A DNA stretch of 64,000 nucleotides from an uncultured Bacteroidales bacterium (lineage in GTDB: Bacteria > Bacteroidota > Bacteroidia > Bacteroidales > UBA932). The stretch is from NCBI GenBank assembly GCA_944326385.1, contig CALVDT010000015.1, positions 1 through 64,000 on the forward strand, read 5' to 3'. Shown here piece by piece: positions 35,011 through 43,048 of the stretch; position 1 is the first letter of the stretch; each line of letters starts with the position of its first letter. A program made the position numbers and the translations under genes. Below the pieces are notes generated by a model that saw nothing but the letters and a program-made list of their open reading frames with translations, was not told the origin of the DNA and did no database searches.

Positions 35011-36552
35011 TCACAGCAGCATGTCCATTTTGTCCAGCAGCCTGTATCTCGAGGCTTCTGCAATATGGGGAAGAGTGATCCGTTCTTCCCCGGCCAGATC
35101 CGCTATGGTCCTGGCGACCTTCAGTATCCTGCTGTATGCCCTTGCGGAGAGATTGTCCCTGTCTATCAGTCTGCCGAGGAAGATTTCACACTCCTTGTCC
35201 ACCTTGCACCATTCTGCGGTGTGACGTCCTGTCATTTCGGCATTTGTCCTGATGCCTTCCCCTTTGAACCGTTCAGCCTGTATTGCTCTGGCCTTCATTA
35301 CCCTGGCTGCGACCTGTGCGGAAGATTCGCCTTTCTTTCTGCCGATCAGTTTCGAGGCTTCCACGGCACTCATCCACAGATGGATGTCTATCCTGTCCAT
35401 TATAGGTCCCGACAGCCTTGACAGGTATGCCGCCCTTTTCCCTGGAGTGCAGCTGCACCGGTCGCCCTCTCCGTAAAATCCGCACGGACATGGATTGGTG
35501 GCGGCTATCAGCATGAACGATGCCGGGTACTCTACCTTGTTCTTCAGTCTCGACACTATGACTTTCCTGTCCTCGATGGGTCCTCTGAGAGCCTCAATCA
35601 CCTTCTTGGGGGCTTCACAGAATTCGTCGAGGAACAATATGCCGTTATGCGCCAGGGATATTTCCCCCGGCATGATGCGGTCGGAGCCGCCTCCGATAAT
35701 GGCAGGCAGGGAAGAACTGTAATGCGGAGCCCGGAAAGGCCTTCTCCTCATCAGTCCGAGCCTCAGGTTCCCTTTTCCGGCTACGGAATATATCTTGCTT
35801 GTCTCTATGGCCTCTTCCGTGGCCATGGGCGGCAGTATTCCGGCTACCGCCTTCGCCATGGAGCTTTTCCCGGACCCGGGCGGACCTATCAGCAGGGCAT
35901 TGTGTCCTCCGGCAGCCGCTATTTCCATCCCGCGTTTGGCTCCGTCCTGCCCGTATATGTCGGCAAAATCCATGATCCCGTCATCGGCCTGTTCCGCTGC
36001 CGGTGTGAATGCCTTCCCTGAGACAAGGAGACTGCTGCAGTCTTCTTTCCCCGACAGTATCTTCAGCACATCTTCGAGCCTGTCTACACCATAAATGTCG
36101 CATCCTTTGTATTCTATCGCTTCAAGCGCCGACCCGGACGGCAGTATGCACCCCTTGAACCCCTTCTCCCGGGCGAGTTCCACTATGGGCAAGGCTCCGG
36201 GAATGTCCCTGATAGAGGCATCGAGACCCAGTTCCCCCATTATCACATACCGGCATATGTCCGGCATTTCAGTCTGTCCGGAAGCCGCGATTATCCCGAG
36301 CGCTATCGGCAGGTCGTATCCGCTTCCGTTCTTGTGCATGTCGGCCGGTGCGAGATTTATCACTATCTTTTTTCCGGGGATTCTGAACCCGATGGACTGC
36401 AGCGCAGTGACTGTCCTCAGCAGGCTTTCCTTTACGGCGGCATCTGCGAGACCCACAAGATATATCCCTATGCCGGACGAGATGTTCACTTCCACATTCA
36501 CAGGCACCGCTTTTATGCCTGAACATTTTGCACTGGAGACGGTTATCAGCAT
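35011..36552 (-). CDS. comM: YifB/ComM-family Mg-chelatase-like AAA+ ATPase
   Basis: 513 residues. N-terminal ChlI-type domain (SAKCSGIKAVPVNVEVNISSG, LAPADMHKNGSGYDLPIAL), AAA+ core with Walker A GPPGSGKSS, Walker B GILFLDEF, the zinc-type Cys cluster in NPCPCGFYGEGDRCSCTPG, and the C-terminal RAIQAERF and SARAYSRILKVARTIADL. In naturally transformable bacteria ComM is a hexameric branch-migration helicase; its role in Bacteroidales is not established. Full length. Confidence 0.95.
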   Translation of the reverse strand: MLITVSSAKCSGIKAVPVNVEVNISSGIGIYLVGLADAAVKESLLRTVTALQSIGFRIPGKKIVINLAPADMHKNGSGYDLPIALGIIAASGQTEMPDICRYVIMGELGLDASIRDIPGALPIVELAREKGFKGCILPSGSALEAIEYKGCDIYGVDRLEDVLKILSGKEDCSSLLVSGKAFTPAAEQADDGIMDFADIYGQDGAKRGMEIAAAGGHNALLIGPPGSGKSSMAKAVAGILPPMATEEAIETSKIYSVAGKGNLRLGLMRRRPFRAPHYSSSLPAIIGGGSDRIMPGEISLAHNGILFLDEFCEAPKKVIEALRGPIEDRKVIVSRLKNKVEYPASFMLIAATNPCPCGFYGEGDRCSCTPGKRAAYLSRLSGPIMDRIDIHLWMSAVEASKLIGRKKGESSAQVAARVMKARAIQAERFKGEGIRTNAEMTGRHTAEWCKVDKECEIFLGRLIDRDNLSARAYSRILKVARTIADLAGEERITLPHIAEASRYRLLDKMDMLL

Positions 36553-36632
36553 TTTTTATTGCAAATGTCGCGTCCTGCAGCGGGACAGGCATACATAAAA
36601 AGAAAAAAAAGAGCAAAAAAAAGAAAAAGATG

Positions 36633-36640
36633 TATCTTTG
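36633..36640 (+). promoter_or_regulatory. -7 promoter box for mlaEF
   Basis: TATCTTTG, 26 bp before the mlaE ATG, preceded by a 30-bp A-rich tract that may serve as an upstream element. Confidence 0.7.
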
Positions 36641-36665
36641 AGAAGAGTTTTCTGCCGGGAACCAT

Positions 36666-37412
36666 ATGCTGAAAGAATTTTTCATACAGACTGGACGTTA
36701 TTTTCTTTTTCTCAAACTGGTCTTCCAGAAGCCGGAGAAATGGAAGATATTCTGGAAGCAGTTCATTCTCGAATCCGACAAGCTGATAGTCTCGTCAGTC
36801 GTCCTTGTGTCGGTGATATCCGTTTTCATAGGGGGAGTACTGGTGATACAGACAGCTTCGAACATGCAGAATCCTTTTCTTGACCGGATGCTTGTCGGAT
36901 ATATGGTCCGTGAAAGCCTCATCCTTGAATTCTGTTCCACCATGGTGGCGCTTGTCCTGTCCGGGAAGATAGGGTCAAATATCGCATCTGAGCTCGGCAG
37001 CATGCGTATTACGGAGCAGATAGATGCCATAGAGATGATGGGGGTCAATTCAGCATCATTCCTTGTCCTGCCGAAGATACTTGCCGTGACGCTCCTCAGT
37101 CCGCTTCTGGTACTTCTGAGCTTCTGTCTTGGAATCCTCGGCGGCTGGATTGTGGTCTATATGACTTCAATCATCCCTCTTGCCAAGTACGTGGCCGGGC
37201 TGAAATACTGTTTCAGCGAGTTCTATGTGTTCTACAGCTGTGTCAAGATGTCCATCTTCTGTTTCATGATTGCTTCCATTTCCGCTTTCAAGGGGTATTA
37301 TGCCACAGGAGGTGCGCTTGGCGTGGGCCGGTCAAGCACGAAGTCGATAGTGATTTCCTGCATACTTATCCTTATGTTTGACCTGATCATCACCCAGCTT
37401 ATGTTATACTGA
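36666..37412 (+). CDS. mlaE: MlaE-family ABC transporter permease (lipid asymmetry)
   Basis: 248 residues with five to six membrane helices. MlaE/YrbE signatures: GGVLVIQTA, VLSGKIGSNIASELGSMRITEQIDAIEMMGVN, and LPKILAVTLLSPLL. It forms the inner-membrane part of an Mla-type phospholipid transporter that keeps outer-membrane lipid asymmetry. The ATPase follows 24 bp downstream. The MCE-domain partner (MlaD) is not adjacent in this window. Confidence 0.95.
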   Translation: MLKEFFIQTGRYFLFLKLVFQKPEKWKIFWKQFILESDKLIVSSVVLVSVISVFIGGVLVIQTASNMQNPFLDRMLVGYMVRESLILEFCSTMVALVLSGKIGSNIASELGSMRITEQIDAIEMMGVNSASFLVLPKILAVTLLSPLLVLLSFCLGILGGWIVVYMTSIIPLAKYVAGLKYCFSEFYVFYSCVKMSIFCFMIASISAFKGYYATGGALGVGRSSTKSIVISCILILMFDLIITQLMLY

Positions 37413-37435
37413 ACAATGCAGATGCGGAGAATGTC

Positions 37436-38191
37436 ATGATCAAGATAGAGCATTTGAATAAAAGTTTCGGAGAACTGCATGTCCTGAAGGACATCTCCAT
37501 AGAATACAGGCAGGGGCTGTGCAACATGATAATAGGCGCAAGCGGCTCCGGCAAGACCGTCCTGCTCAAGACCCTCATAGGTCTTATGCAGCCCGACAGC
37601 GGCACGGTCACGTTCAACGGTCAGGACATCTCCCGGCTTCCGTATGCGGAAAAGAAGCAGTTCAGACAGAACATAGGGGTGCTCTTCCAGAACAGCGCCC
37701 TTTTCGATTTCGCCACCGTCATAGAAAATGTCATGTTCCCGATGGATTTCTTTACCGACTGGTCCAGGAAGAAGAAAGTCGAGCGGGCAAGATATTGTCT
37801 GGAGCGGGTGAATGTCTCCGGCAACGACAGGAAGTATCCGTCTGAGCTGAGCGGAGGAATGCAGAAGCGGGTGGGGATTGCCAGAGCCATAGCCTTGAAC
37901 CCGAAATACCTGATCTGCGACGAGCCCAACTCGGGCCTCGATCCGGAAACTTCAATCCTCATAGACCATCTTATCCATGGCCTGACACAGGAATTCGGCA
38001 TGACAACCGTGATCAACACCCATGACATGAATTCCATCCTTGAGATAGGCGACAATATCGGATTCCTGCATCAGGGAAGGATGCTGTGGCAGGGTGACAG
38101 GCATACGATTTTCGATACCGACTGCGAGGAACTCAGGAAATTCGTATGTGCAAATTCCCTGGCGCGAAATATTATGGAAAAAAGGTTATAG
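37436..38191 (+). CDS. mlaF: MlaF-family ABC transporter ATP-binding protein
   Basis: 251 residues. Walker A GASGSGKTV, signature ELSGGMQKRVGIARA, Walker B YLICDEPNSGLDPETS, H-loop NTHDM. The GLDPETS form is typical of MlaF-type ATPases. Partner of the preceding permease. Its last 6 bp overlap the 3' end of the convergent beta-barrel anti-sigma gene. Confidence 0.95.
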   Translation: MIKIEHLNKSFGELHVLKDISIEYRQGLCNMIIGASGSGKTVLLKTLIGLMQPDSGTVTFNGQDISRLPYAEKKQFRQNIGVLFQNSALFDFATVIENVMFPMDFFTDWSRKKKVERARYCLERVNVSGNDRKYPSELSGGMQKRVGIARAIALNPKYLICDEPNSGLDPETSILIDHLIHGLTQEFGMTTVINTHDMNSILEIGDNIGFLHQGRMLWQGDRHTIFDTDCEELRKFVCANSLARNIMEKRL

Positions 38192-39457
38192 ACGGATTCT
38201 GAAGCCGAGTTCAAGTCCGAACATGAGCGGCTGGGACGTCCTTATGCTGCGAGGCTGTCTGGAGTCCGGGAAATAGTACCGGAGACTCGGATCTATGTAG
38301 ATCCCGAAGGTGTCTGCCACGATGAATTCCATACCCATGCCCGCAGCCGCAGAGAACTGGAATCCTTTGACGGCTTCCTTGTGGTGGATGTCTATTCCGT
38401 CTGCCGACATCCTGAAACTGTTCGATACGCACTTCTCGGCACTTCCTCCGGCATAGACATAGAAATCTATGAATTTGCCCTTGAGAATGCTGAAATAAAC
38501 ATTGAGCGGAATTCCTATATAGTCCTGCCTGTTCAGGATATTCGAATAATAGTCACCGGAAGAAAGCTCTCCGTTTTCCTGTACCTGATAGTATTGTCCG
38601 GCAAAGGTGCGGCGGAGCATGGAATAGTTGACCCCGATGCCCAATGCCCATCTTTCGGTAAAGTCGAACTTGACTCCGGCCCCGAAGGAAATCGGGACAG
38701 AATAGGAGGATTCGCTCGTCTCGCTTATCTTGTTCGTCTGTTCATGTCTTCCCGGACGGTATGATATCGGTGCCGACGCATCTGACTGGAAACTTGCATT
38801 GGAGTTGCTGATTGCATTCCCGGACAATGTGAAGGAAGTCCTGATCCTTTGCCCGGAAGCCTTGTCTTCCTCCTGAAGCAGTCTTTCCCATTCCCTGCTT
38901 TCGTCGGTAAAGACGTCATCCTTGAGCATGTCTGCGGCAGGGACGGCTGTCTGTCCGGTCGTGGAGGTCTCTGAGCCTTGTCCTGCAGGTTCTGCCGGGG
39001 CGGCTGTTACAGGCGCTTCAGTATCTTCTGCACCGGATCCGGTTCCGGCTGCGGCTTCAGCCACGGATGCAGGATAACGGGTCCCGTCCATAAGAGGGGC
39101 AGCTTCCGGAATGTCTGCCAGCATTATATCGGACAGGCCGGAAACGGTCCTGTCTGTCCTTATGATCCCGAATCTGTCTCCGGAATCGGCCATCGTGTCA
39201 AATTCCCGTTCAGATACATGGCTGTCGGAGATCCCGGTAATGAACAGGGCGGCAGCTACGGCTGCGGCTGCTGCAGCCGGGCCTGCTATTCTCAGCCAGA
39301 TCGGGAATACCCTTTTCCTGCGGGCATCCCCGGCTGCCTCTCCTGAGGAAAGACGCTTCTCTATCCCGAGCCATACACTCTCCGGAACTTCTTCCGTGGC
39401 ATCGCCCAGAATGGATCTGATCTGTAAATCGAATTTATTTCCGTCCTCTGTAATCAT
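38186..39457 (-). CDS. dual-membrane-spanning anti-sigma factor (Dma-type) with outer-membrane beta-barrel
   Basis: About 423 residues. A cytoplasmic N-terminus (1-52, acidic, ITEDGNKFDLQIRSILGDATEE) is followed by one membrane helix at 54-76, a long low-complexity periplasmic linker rich in A, P, T, E and G (about 80-245), and a C-terminal outer-membrane beta-barrel (about 250-423: FGAGVKFDFTERWALGIGVNYSML, FGLELGFRIRL). The start overlaps the end of the ECF sigma gene by 23 bp, so the pair is coupled. This is the layout of the dual membrane-spanning anti-sigma factors described in Bacteroides thetaiotaomicron, where they link outer-membrane state to sigma activity and vesiculation. Assignment is by architecture. 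Confidence 0.85.
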   Translation of the reverse strand: MITEDGNKFDLQIRSILGDATEEVPESVWLGIEKRLSSGEAAGDARRKRVFPIWLRIAGPAAAAAAVAAALFITGISDSHVSEREFDTMADSGDRFGIIRTDRTVSGLSDIMLADIPEAAPLMDGTRYPASVAEAAAGTGSGAEDTEAPVTAAPAEPAGQGSETSTTGQTAVPAADMLKDDVFTDESREWERLLQEEDKASGQRIRTSFTLSGNAISNSNASFQSDASAPISYRPGRHEQTNKISETSESSYSVPISFGAGVKFDFTERWALGIGVNYSMLRRTFAGQYYQVQENGELSSGDYYSNILNRQDYIGIPLNVYFSILKGKFIDFYVYAGGSAEKCVSNSFRMSADGIDIHHKEAVKGFQFSAAAGMGMEFIVADTFGIYIDPSLRYYFPDSRQPRSIRTSQPLMFGLELGFRIRL

Positions 39458-39992
39458 TCCCCGTACTTTTAATCTTGTTCTGCAGCCATACACGTGCCCT
39501 GCTGAGCTGTGTCCGCGACGTGGTCTCGGTAATGCCGAGCATGTCTGCAATCTCCTTGTGCGAATATCCCTCGATGACGTACATGTTGAACACTGTCCTG
39601 AATCCAGGCGGCAGCGATGACACCAACTTCATCAGTTCCTTGTATCCCATGTCCTCAAGCTGGTCCGTGATGTCCGAGCTCAGATGGCGTGCATTCTCCA
39701 GTTCGTCACTCATCTTCAATGCATCCTTTTTCCTCAGATACATGAGGGCGGTGTTTATGAAAATGCGCCTGGCCCATCCTTCAAATGACCCTTCTCCCTT
39801 GTAGGATCCGAGTTTCGAGAACAACATGACGAAACCGTCCTGCAGGATGTCTTGTGCGACCTCACGGTCACCGACATATCGGATACATACAGGATACATC
39901 CGCGGTGCAAGCAGGTCGAATAAGGCTTTCTGGGCACTCCTGTCTCCTTTTATGCACAACTCTATGGTTCTTTGCTCCGAGGTCCCTTCCAT
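39435..39992 (-). CDS. ECF-type RNA polymerase sigma factor paired with Dma-type anti-sigma
   Basis: About 185 residues from the ATG at 39992 (a TTG lies 9 bp upstream). Region 2: LLAPRMYPVCIRYVGDREVAQDILQDGFVMLF, region 4: LPPGFRTVFNMYVIEGYSHKEIADMLGITETTSRTQLSRAR. It has its own promoter and precedes the anti-sigma gene with overlap. It is unlike the PUL 1 sigma factor: no FecR or SusC is nearby. Its regulon is likely envelope-related (inference). Confidence 0.94.
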   Translation of the reverse strand: MEGTSEQRTIELCIKGDRSAQKALFDLLAPRMYPVCIRYVGDREVAQDILQDGFVMLFSKLGSYKGEGSFEGWARRIFINTALMYLRKKDALKMSDELENARHLSSDITDQLEDMGYKELMKLVSSLPPGFRTVFNMYVIEGYSHKEIADMLGITETTSRTQLSRARVWLQNKIKSTGNDYRGRK

Positions 39993-40059
39993 TTTTCTCA
40001 ACCTGCGCGTAAAAGATGCTCTATTAAGTATGAAAGTTGCATCATTGTCGCAATTTTTT

Positions 40060-40067
40060 CAAAGATA
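40060..40067 (-). promoter_or_regulatory. -7 promoter box for ECF sigma/Dma operon
   Basis: TATCTTTG read on the - strand, 68 bp before the sigma ATG. It lies 13 bp from the -7 box of the divergent TPR operon, so the two promoters occupy overlapping DNA. Confidence 0.7.
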
Positions 40068-40080
40068 ACTGTTTTTATGC

Positions 40081-40088
40081 TATTTTTG
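40081..40088 (+). promoter_or_regulatory. -7 promoter box for TPR-envC operon
   Basis: TATTTTTG, 25 bp before the ATG at 40114, with a GGAGGA ribosome-binding site at 40102-40107 that decides this start. Confidence 0.65.
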
Positions 40089-40113
40089 TAACGTTTTGCC
40101 CGGAGGATTTGAA

Positions 40114-41841
40114 ATGAAGAACTTTTTTCAGATTGTCATATTGTCAGCGGTTCTCCTCTTCTGCAAGGATGCTGCAGCGGCCGGATACGGTAGCGGAGAT
40201 GACAGGATAGCAGAGAATCTGATCATAACTGCCGTGGCGCATTATGACGACAGGGAATTCCCTGAAGCCATATCCATTCTCAAGGAAGTGACCCGTCTGT
40301 ATCCGGACAACGATGCCGCGCATTTCTATCTCGGCCTTGCCGAATTCTGTACGGACAATGTCACCGTGGCCGAAGACGAGCTCAGGAAAGCCGTCCGGCT
40401 GGATCCGTCGAATTACTGGTACCGCTACAGGCTGGCCATGGTATATTCCGCAGCCGGCAAGGAGGAACTGACACTCGCCATGTTCGAGGATCTTCTCAAG
40501 GATTTCCCGGAGAAATACGACCTTTATTATACTCTTGTGGACCTGTATCAGAGGCAGGGACAGCAGGAGAAGGCTCTGGAGACATTGTCGCAGATAGAGG
40601 CGGTCTTCGGGGTCAGCGACATGACGGCTCTTGCCCGATTCGATCTGCTGAGGAACATGGGGAGGGAAGAGGAAGGATACGGGTATCTGGAAGAATTCAA
40701 CAAGCAGTATTCTTCGGTGCAGGTGCTTTCAATTCTCGGAGACAGGCAGCTTTCCATGTATAATGATTCCCTTGCCCTCGCCCTTTATGATGAAGCGCTG
40801 GACATAGACGCTTCATATACTCCTGCCCTGCTCGGCAAGGCGGAGACCTACAGGATCGCCAGGGATTATGACAGGTATTTCGACCTGCTCTATGATTTTG
40901 TGCAGGATGACAATGTCCCGGCAGAGGGCAAGTGCACTTATCTCGGTGCGGTCGTCCGTTCCGCGGACAAGCTGTTCTTCAAGAGTTTCGGCAGCCAGAT
41001 GGATTCCCTTGTCACGCTGTGTGCCGATAAGTATCCTAAGGATTCGTCGGTATCCGTGATGGCTGGAATTTATTATTATTCCAAAGGCGACGCTCCGAAA
41101 GCAAAGTCCTTTTTCAAGGAGAATGCGGAGAACTGGCCGGAGAGTCTTGCCGCTGCCGCTTCATACGTGGAGATGCTCATGTATACTCAGGACTGGAGCG
41201 CTTTGGTGGAGGAGTCCATGAAAGCTATGGCAAGATTCAGGGATGAGCCTGCTTTTCTGGAATATGCATCCCTCGGGGAATACAATCTCGGACATTATGA
41301 CAAGGTCATCTCCATCTGCGGGCAGGTGCTGGACATGGTGCCCCGGGACAGTGCCACAGTCCTGAACGCCTATACCACGATGGGTGACATGTATTACAAG
41401 CTCGGTGACAGCAAGAAGGCGTTCAAGGCTTATGACAAGGCTCTGGAGATAAATCCGGACTATCTCCCTGTCCTGAATAATTATGCCTATTTCCTGAGTG
41501 TAGAGAAACGGAAGCTGAAGAAGGCGTATGCAATGAGCAAGAAAACCGTGGAGAAAGATCCGGACAATGCCACGTATCTGGATACTTTCGGCTGGATACT
41601 GTATCTTCAGGGCAGGGCGGTAGAGGCTAAGCCGTTCTTCAAGAACGCGGTGATGCTTTATGGCGGAAAGAAGAGCCCTGTGATTCTTGACCACTATGCG
41701 GAGGTCCTTTTCGCCTTGAAGGAATACGATCTGGCCTTTCTTTACTGGAACCAGGCCAAGGCTATAAACAATGGGGAGATAACGGATCTCGAGAGCCGCA
41801 TAAGCGAGAGAAAGACCGAAATGAAAAAGGAGAAGGAATGA
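40114..41841 (+). CDS. secreted tetratricopeptide-repeat protein upstream of EnvC
   Basis: About 575 residues with a signal peptide (MKNFFQIVILSAVLLFCKDAAAA). At least ten TPR-like units run from about 30 to 560, for example HYDDREFPEAISILKEVTRLYPDNDAAHFYLGLAEF and MYYKLGDSKKAFKAYDKALEINPDYLPVLNNYAYFL. It probably acts as a periplasmic or outer-membrane-bound scaffold. The stop overlaps the envC start as ATGA, which ties it to cell-wall remodelling. The start is fixed by GGAGGA 7 bp upstream; the frame's TTG at 40096 is rejected. Confidence 0.9.
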   Translation: MKNFFQIVILSAVLLFCKDAAAAGYGSGDDRIAENLIITAVAHYDDREFPEAISILKEVTRLYPDNDAAHFYLGLAEFCTDNVTVAEDELRKAVRLDPSNYWYRYRLAMVYSAAGKEELTLAMFEDLLKDFPEKYDLYYTLVDLYQRQGQQEKALETLSQIEAVFGVSDMTALARFDLLRNMGREEEGYGYLEEFNKQYSSVQVLSILGDRQLSMYNDSLALALYDEALDIDASYTPALLGKAETYRIARDYDRYFDLLYDFVQDDNVPAEGKCTYLGAVVRSADKLFFKSFGSQMDSLVTLCADKYPKDSSVSVMAGIYYYSKGDAPKAKSFFKENAENWPESLAAAASYVEMLMYTQDWSALVEESMKAMARFRDEPAFLEYASLGEYNLGHYDKVISICGQVLDMVPRDSATVLNAYTTMGDMYYKLGDSKKAFKAYDKALEINPDYLPVLNNYAYFLSVEKRKLKKAYAMSKKTVEKDPDNATYLDTFGWILYLQGRAVEAKPFFKNAVMLYGGKKSPVILDHYAEVLFALKEYDLAFLYWNQAKAINNGEITDLESRISERKTEMKKEKE

Positions 41842-43016
41842 AAAGGTTCTGTATTGCCGTCGTGTCTGTCCTGCTTCTGGCCTGTACGGCAGCTGTTTCA
41901 TATGCCCAGGATACAAGAGAGTTCGAGGAGCGGAAAGCCCGGCTTGAGAAAGAGATAGGGATACTTGACAGACAGCTTTCCGAAATCGCTTCCAGAAGCA
42001 GGAGCGAACTGTCACGGCTGACGCTCGTCAGGGCGAAGATAGCAAGCAGGAAAGAACTCATAAGGGAGAGCGAAAGGGAGATCCGCCGTTATTCTGATGA
42101 TATCTATCTGACCCAGCGGAAGATAAACCGCCTGAATGCAAGGCTCGACACCCTGTCGGAGTATTATGCGAAACTTGTGAGGAACGCCTACAAGAACAGG
42201 GATGCGAGGGTGTGGTACATGTACATCCTGGCCAGCGATGACTTGGGACAGGCTTTCAGGCGCTACAGCTATTTCAAGAACCTTTCATCCCAGACAAAGG
42301 TGCAGGCGGACAGGATACGCAGTGCCAGGGCAGAGCTTGAGGAGCAGAAGGAAAGGCTCGAGACACTGAAGTCCGAGGCTGCGGCAGTGAAGGCATCCAG
42401 GGAGAAGGAGCTTGCATCCCTCCAGTCGGAAGAAGCCCAGGCATCCAGGATAGTCACCACCCTCCAGAGGAACAAGACCAGATACCAGAAAGAACTGGCT
42501 GCGAAAAAACGCCAGGTCGAGGCTCTGGACAAGGAAATAAAACGGATCATACAGGAGGCTATGGCATCGAAAGACTCCGGGAAAGAGCCTGAAATCGACT
42601 ACAGGCTGTCGGGGGAGTTCTCGAAGAACAAGGGCAAGCTGCCATGGCCGGCAAAAGGTGCGGTCGTAGACCGTTTCGGCCAGCATTATCATCCTGTATT
42701 CACCCATGTCAAGCTTCCGTTCAACAACGGGATTACCATTGCCCTCGCCAAAGGGACGGAAGTGGATGCCGTATTCGACGGGGTTGTGAAGCAGATTGTA
42801 GTGATGCCCGGTTATAACCAGTGTGTCCTCGTCCAGCACGGGAATTATTTCTCGTTCTACTGCAAATTGAAAAGTACGGCAGTCAAGGCCGGAGACAAGG
42901 TCCGGACCGGACAGAAGATAGGCACTGTGGATACCATAAACGGCGAAACACAGCTTCATTTCCAGATATGGGAGGGAAGCAAGCCCCAGAATCCAGAGTC
43001 GTGGCTGAGGCGTTGA
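41838..43016 (+). CDS. envC: EnvC-like murein hydrolase activator (degenerate LytM/M23 domain)
   Basis: 392 residues, signal peptide ending SYAQ. Two long coiled-coil stretches (about 25-245, rich in E, K, R, L) precede a LytM domain (about 265-392). The zinc ligands of active M23 enzymes are not all present: the HxxxD position reads FNNGITI, and HxH reads QLHFQI. EnvC-type proteins are inactive as peptidases and instead switch on cell-wall amidases during division, so this fits an activator rather than an enzyme. Coupled to the TPR gene. Confidence 0.9.
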   Translation: MKRFCIAVVSVLLLACTAAVSYAQDTREFEERKARLEKEIGILDRQLSEIASRSRSELSRLTLVRAKIASRKELIRESEREIRRYSDDIYLTQRKINRLNARLDTLSEYYAKLVRNAYKNRDARVWYMYILASDDLGQAFRRYSYFKNLSSQTKVQADRIRSARAELEEQKERLETLKSEAAAVKASREKELASLQSEEAQASRIVTTLQRNKTRYQKELAAKKRQVEALDKEIKRIIQEAMASKDSGKEPEIDYRLSGEFSKNKGKLPWPAKGAVVDRFGQHYHPVFTHVKLPFNNGITIALAKGTEVDAVFDGVVKQIVVMPGYNQCVLVQHGNYFSFYCKLKSTAVKAGDKVRTGQKIGTVDTINGETQLHFQIWEGSKPQNPESWLRR

Positions 43017-43048
43017 AGGTGAAGACAGACAAGAGATTTACACGGAAA

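Noticed and set aside
34390..35421. 343-codon + frame across tsaE and comM
   Set aside because: It crosses two well-identified genes on the other strand and joins unrelated sequence.
36562..36569. GACATTTG on the - strand as a comM promoter
   Set aside because: It departs from TAnnTTTG at its first base and would place transcription start almost on the ATG.
36600..36632. A-rich tract before mlaE, considered as a repeat or phase-variable tract
   Set aside because: The A runs are broken by G and C and precede a promoter; an AT-rich upstream element is the simpler reading.
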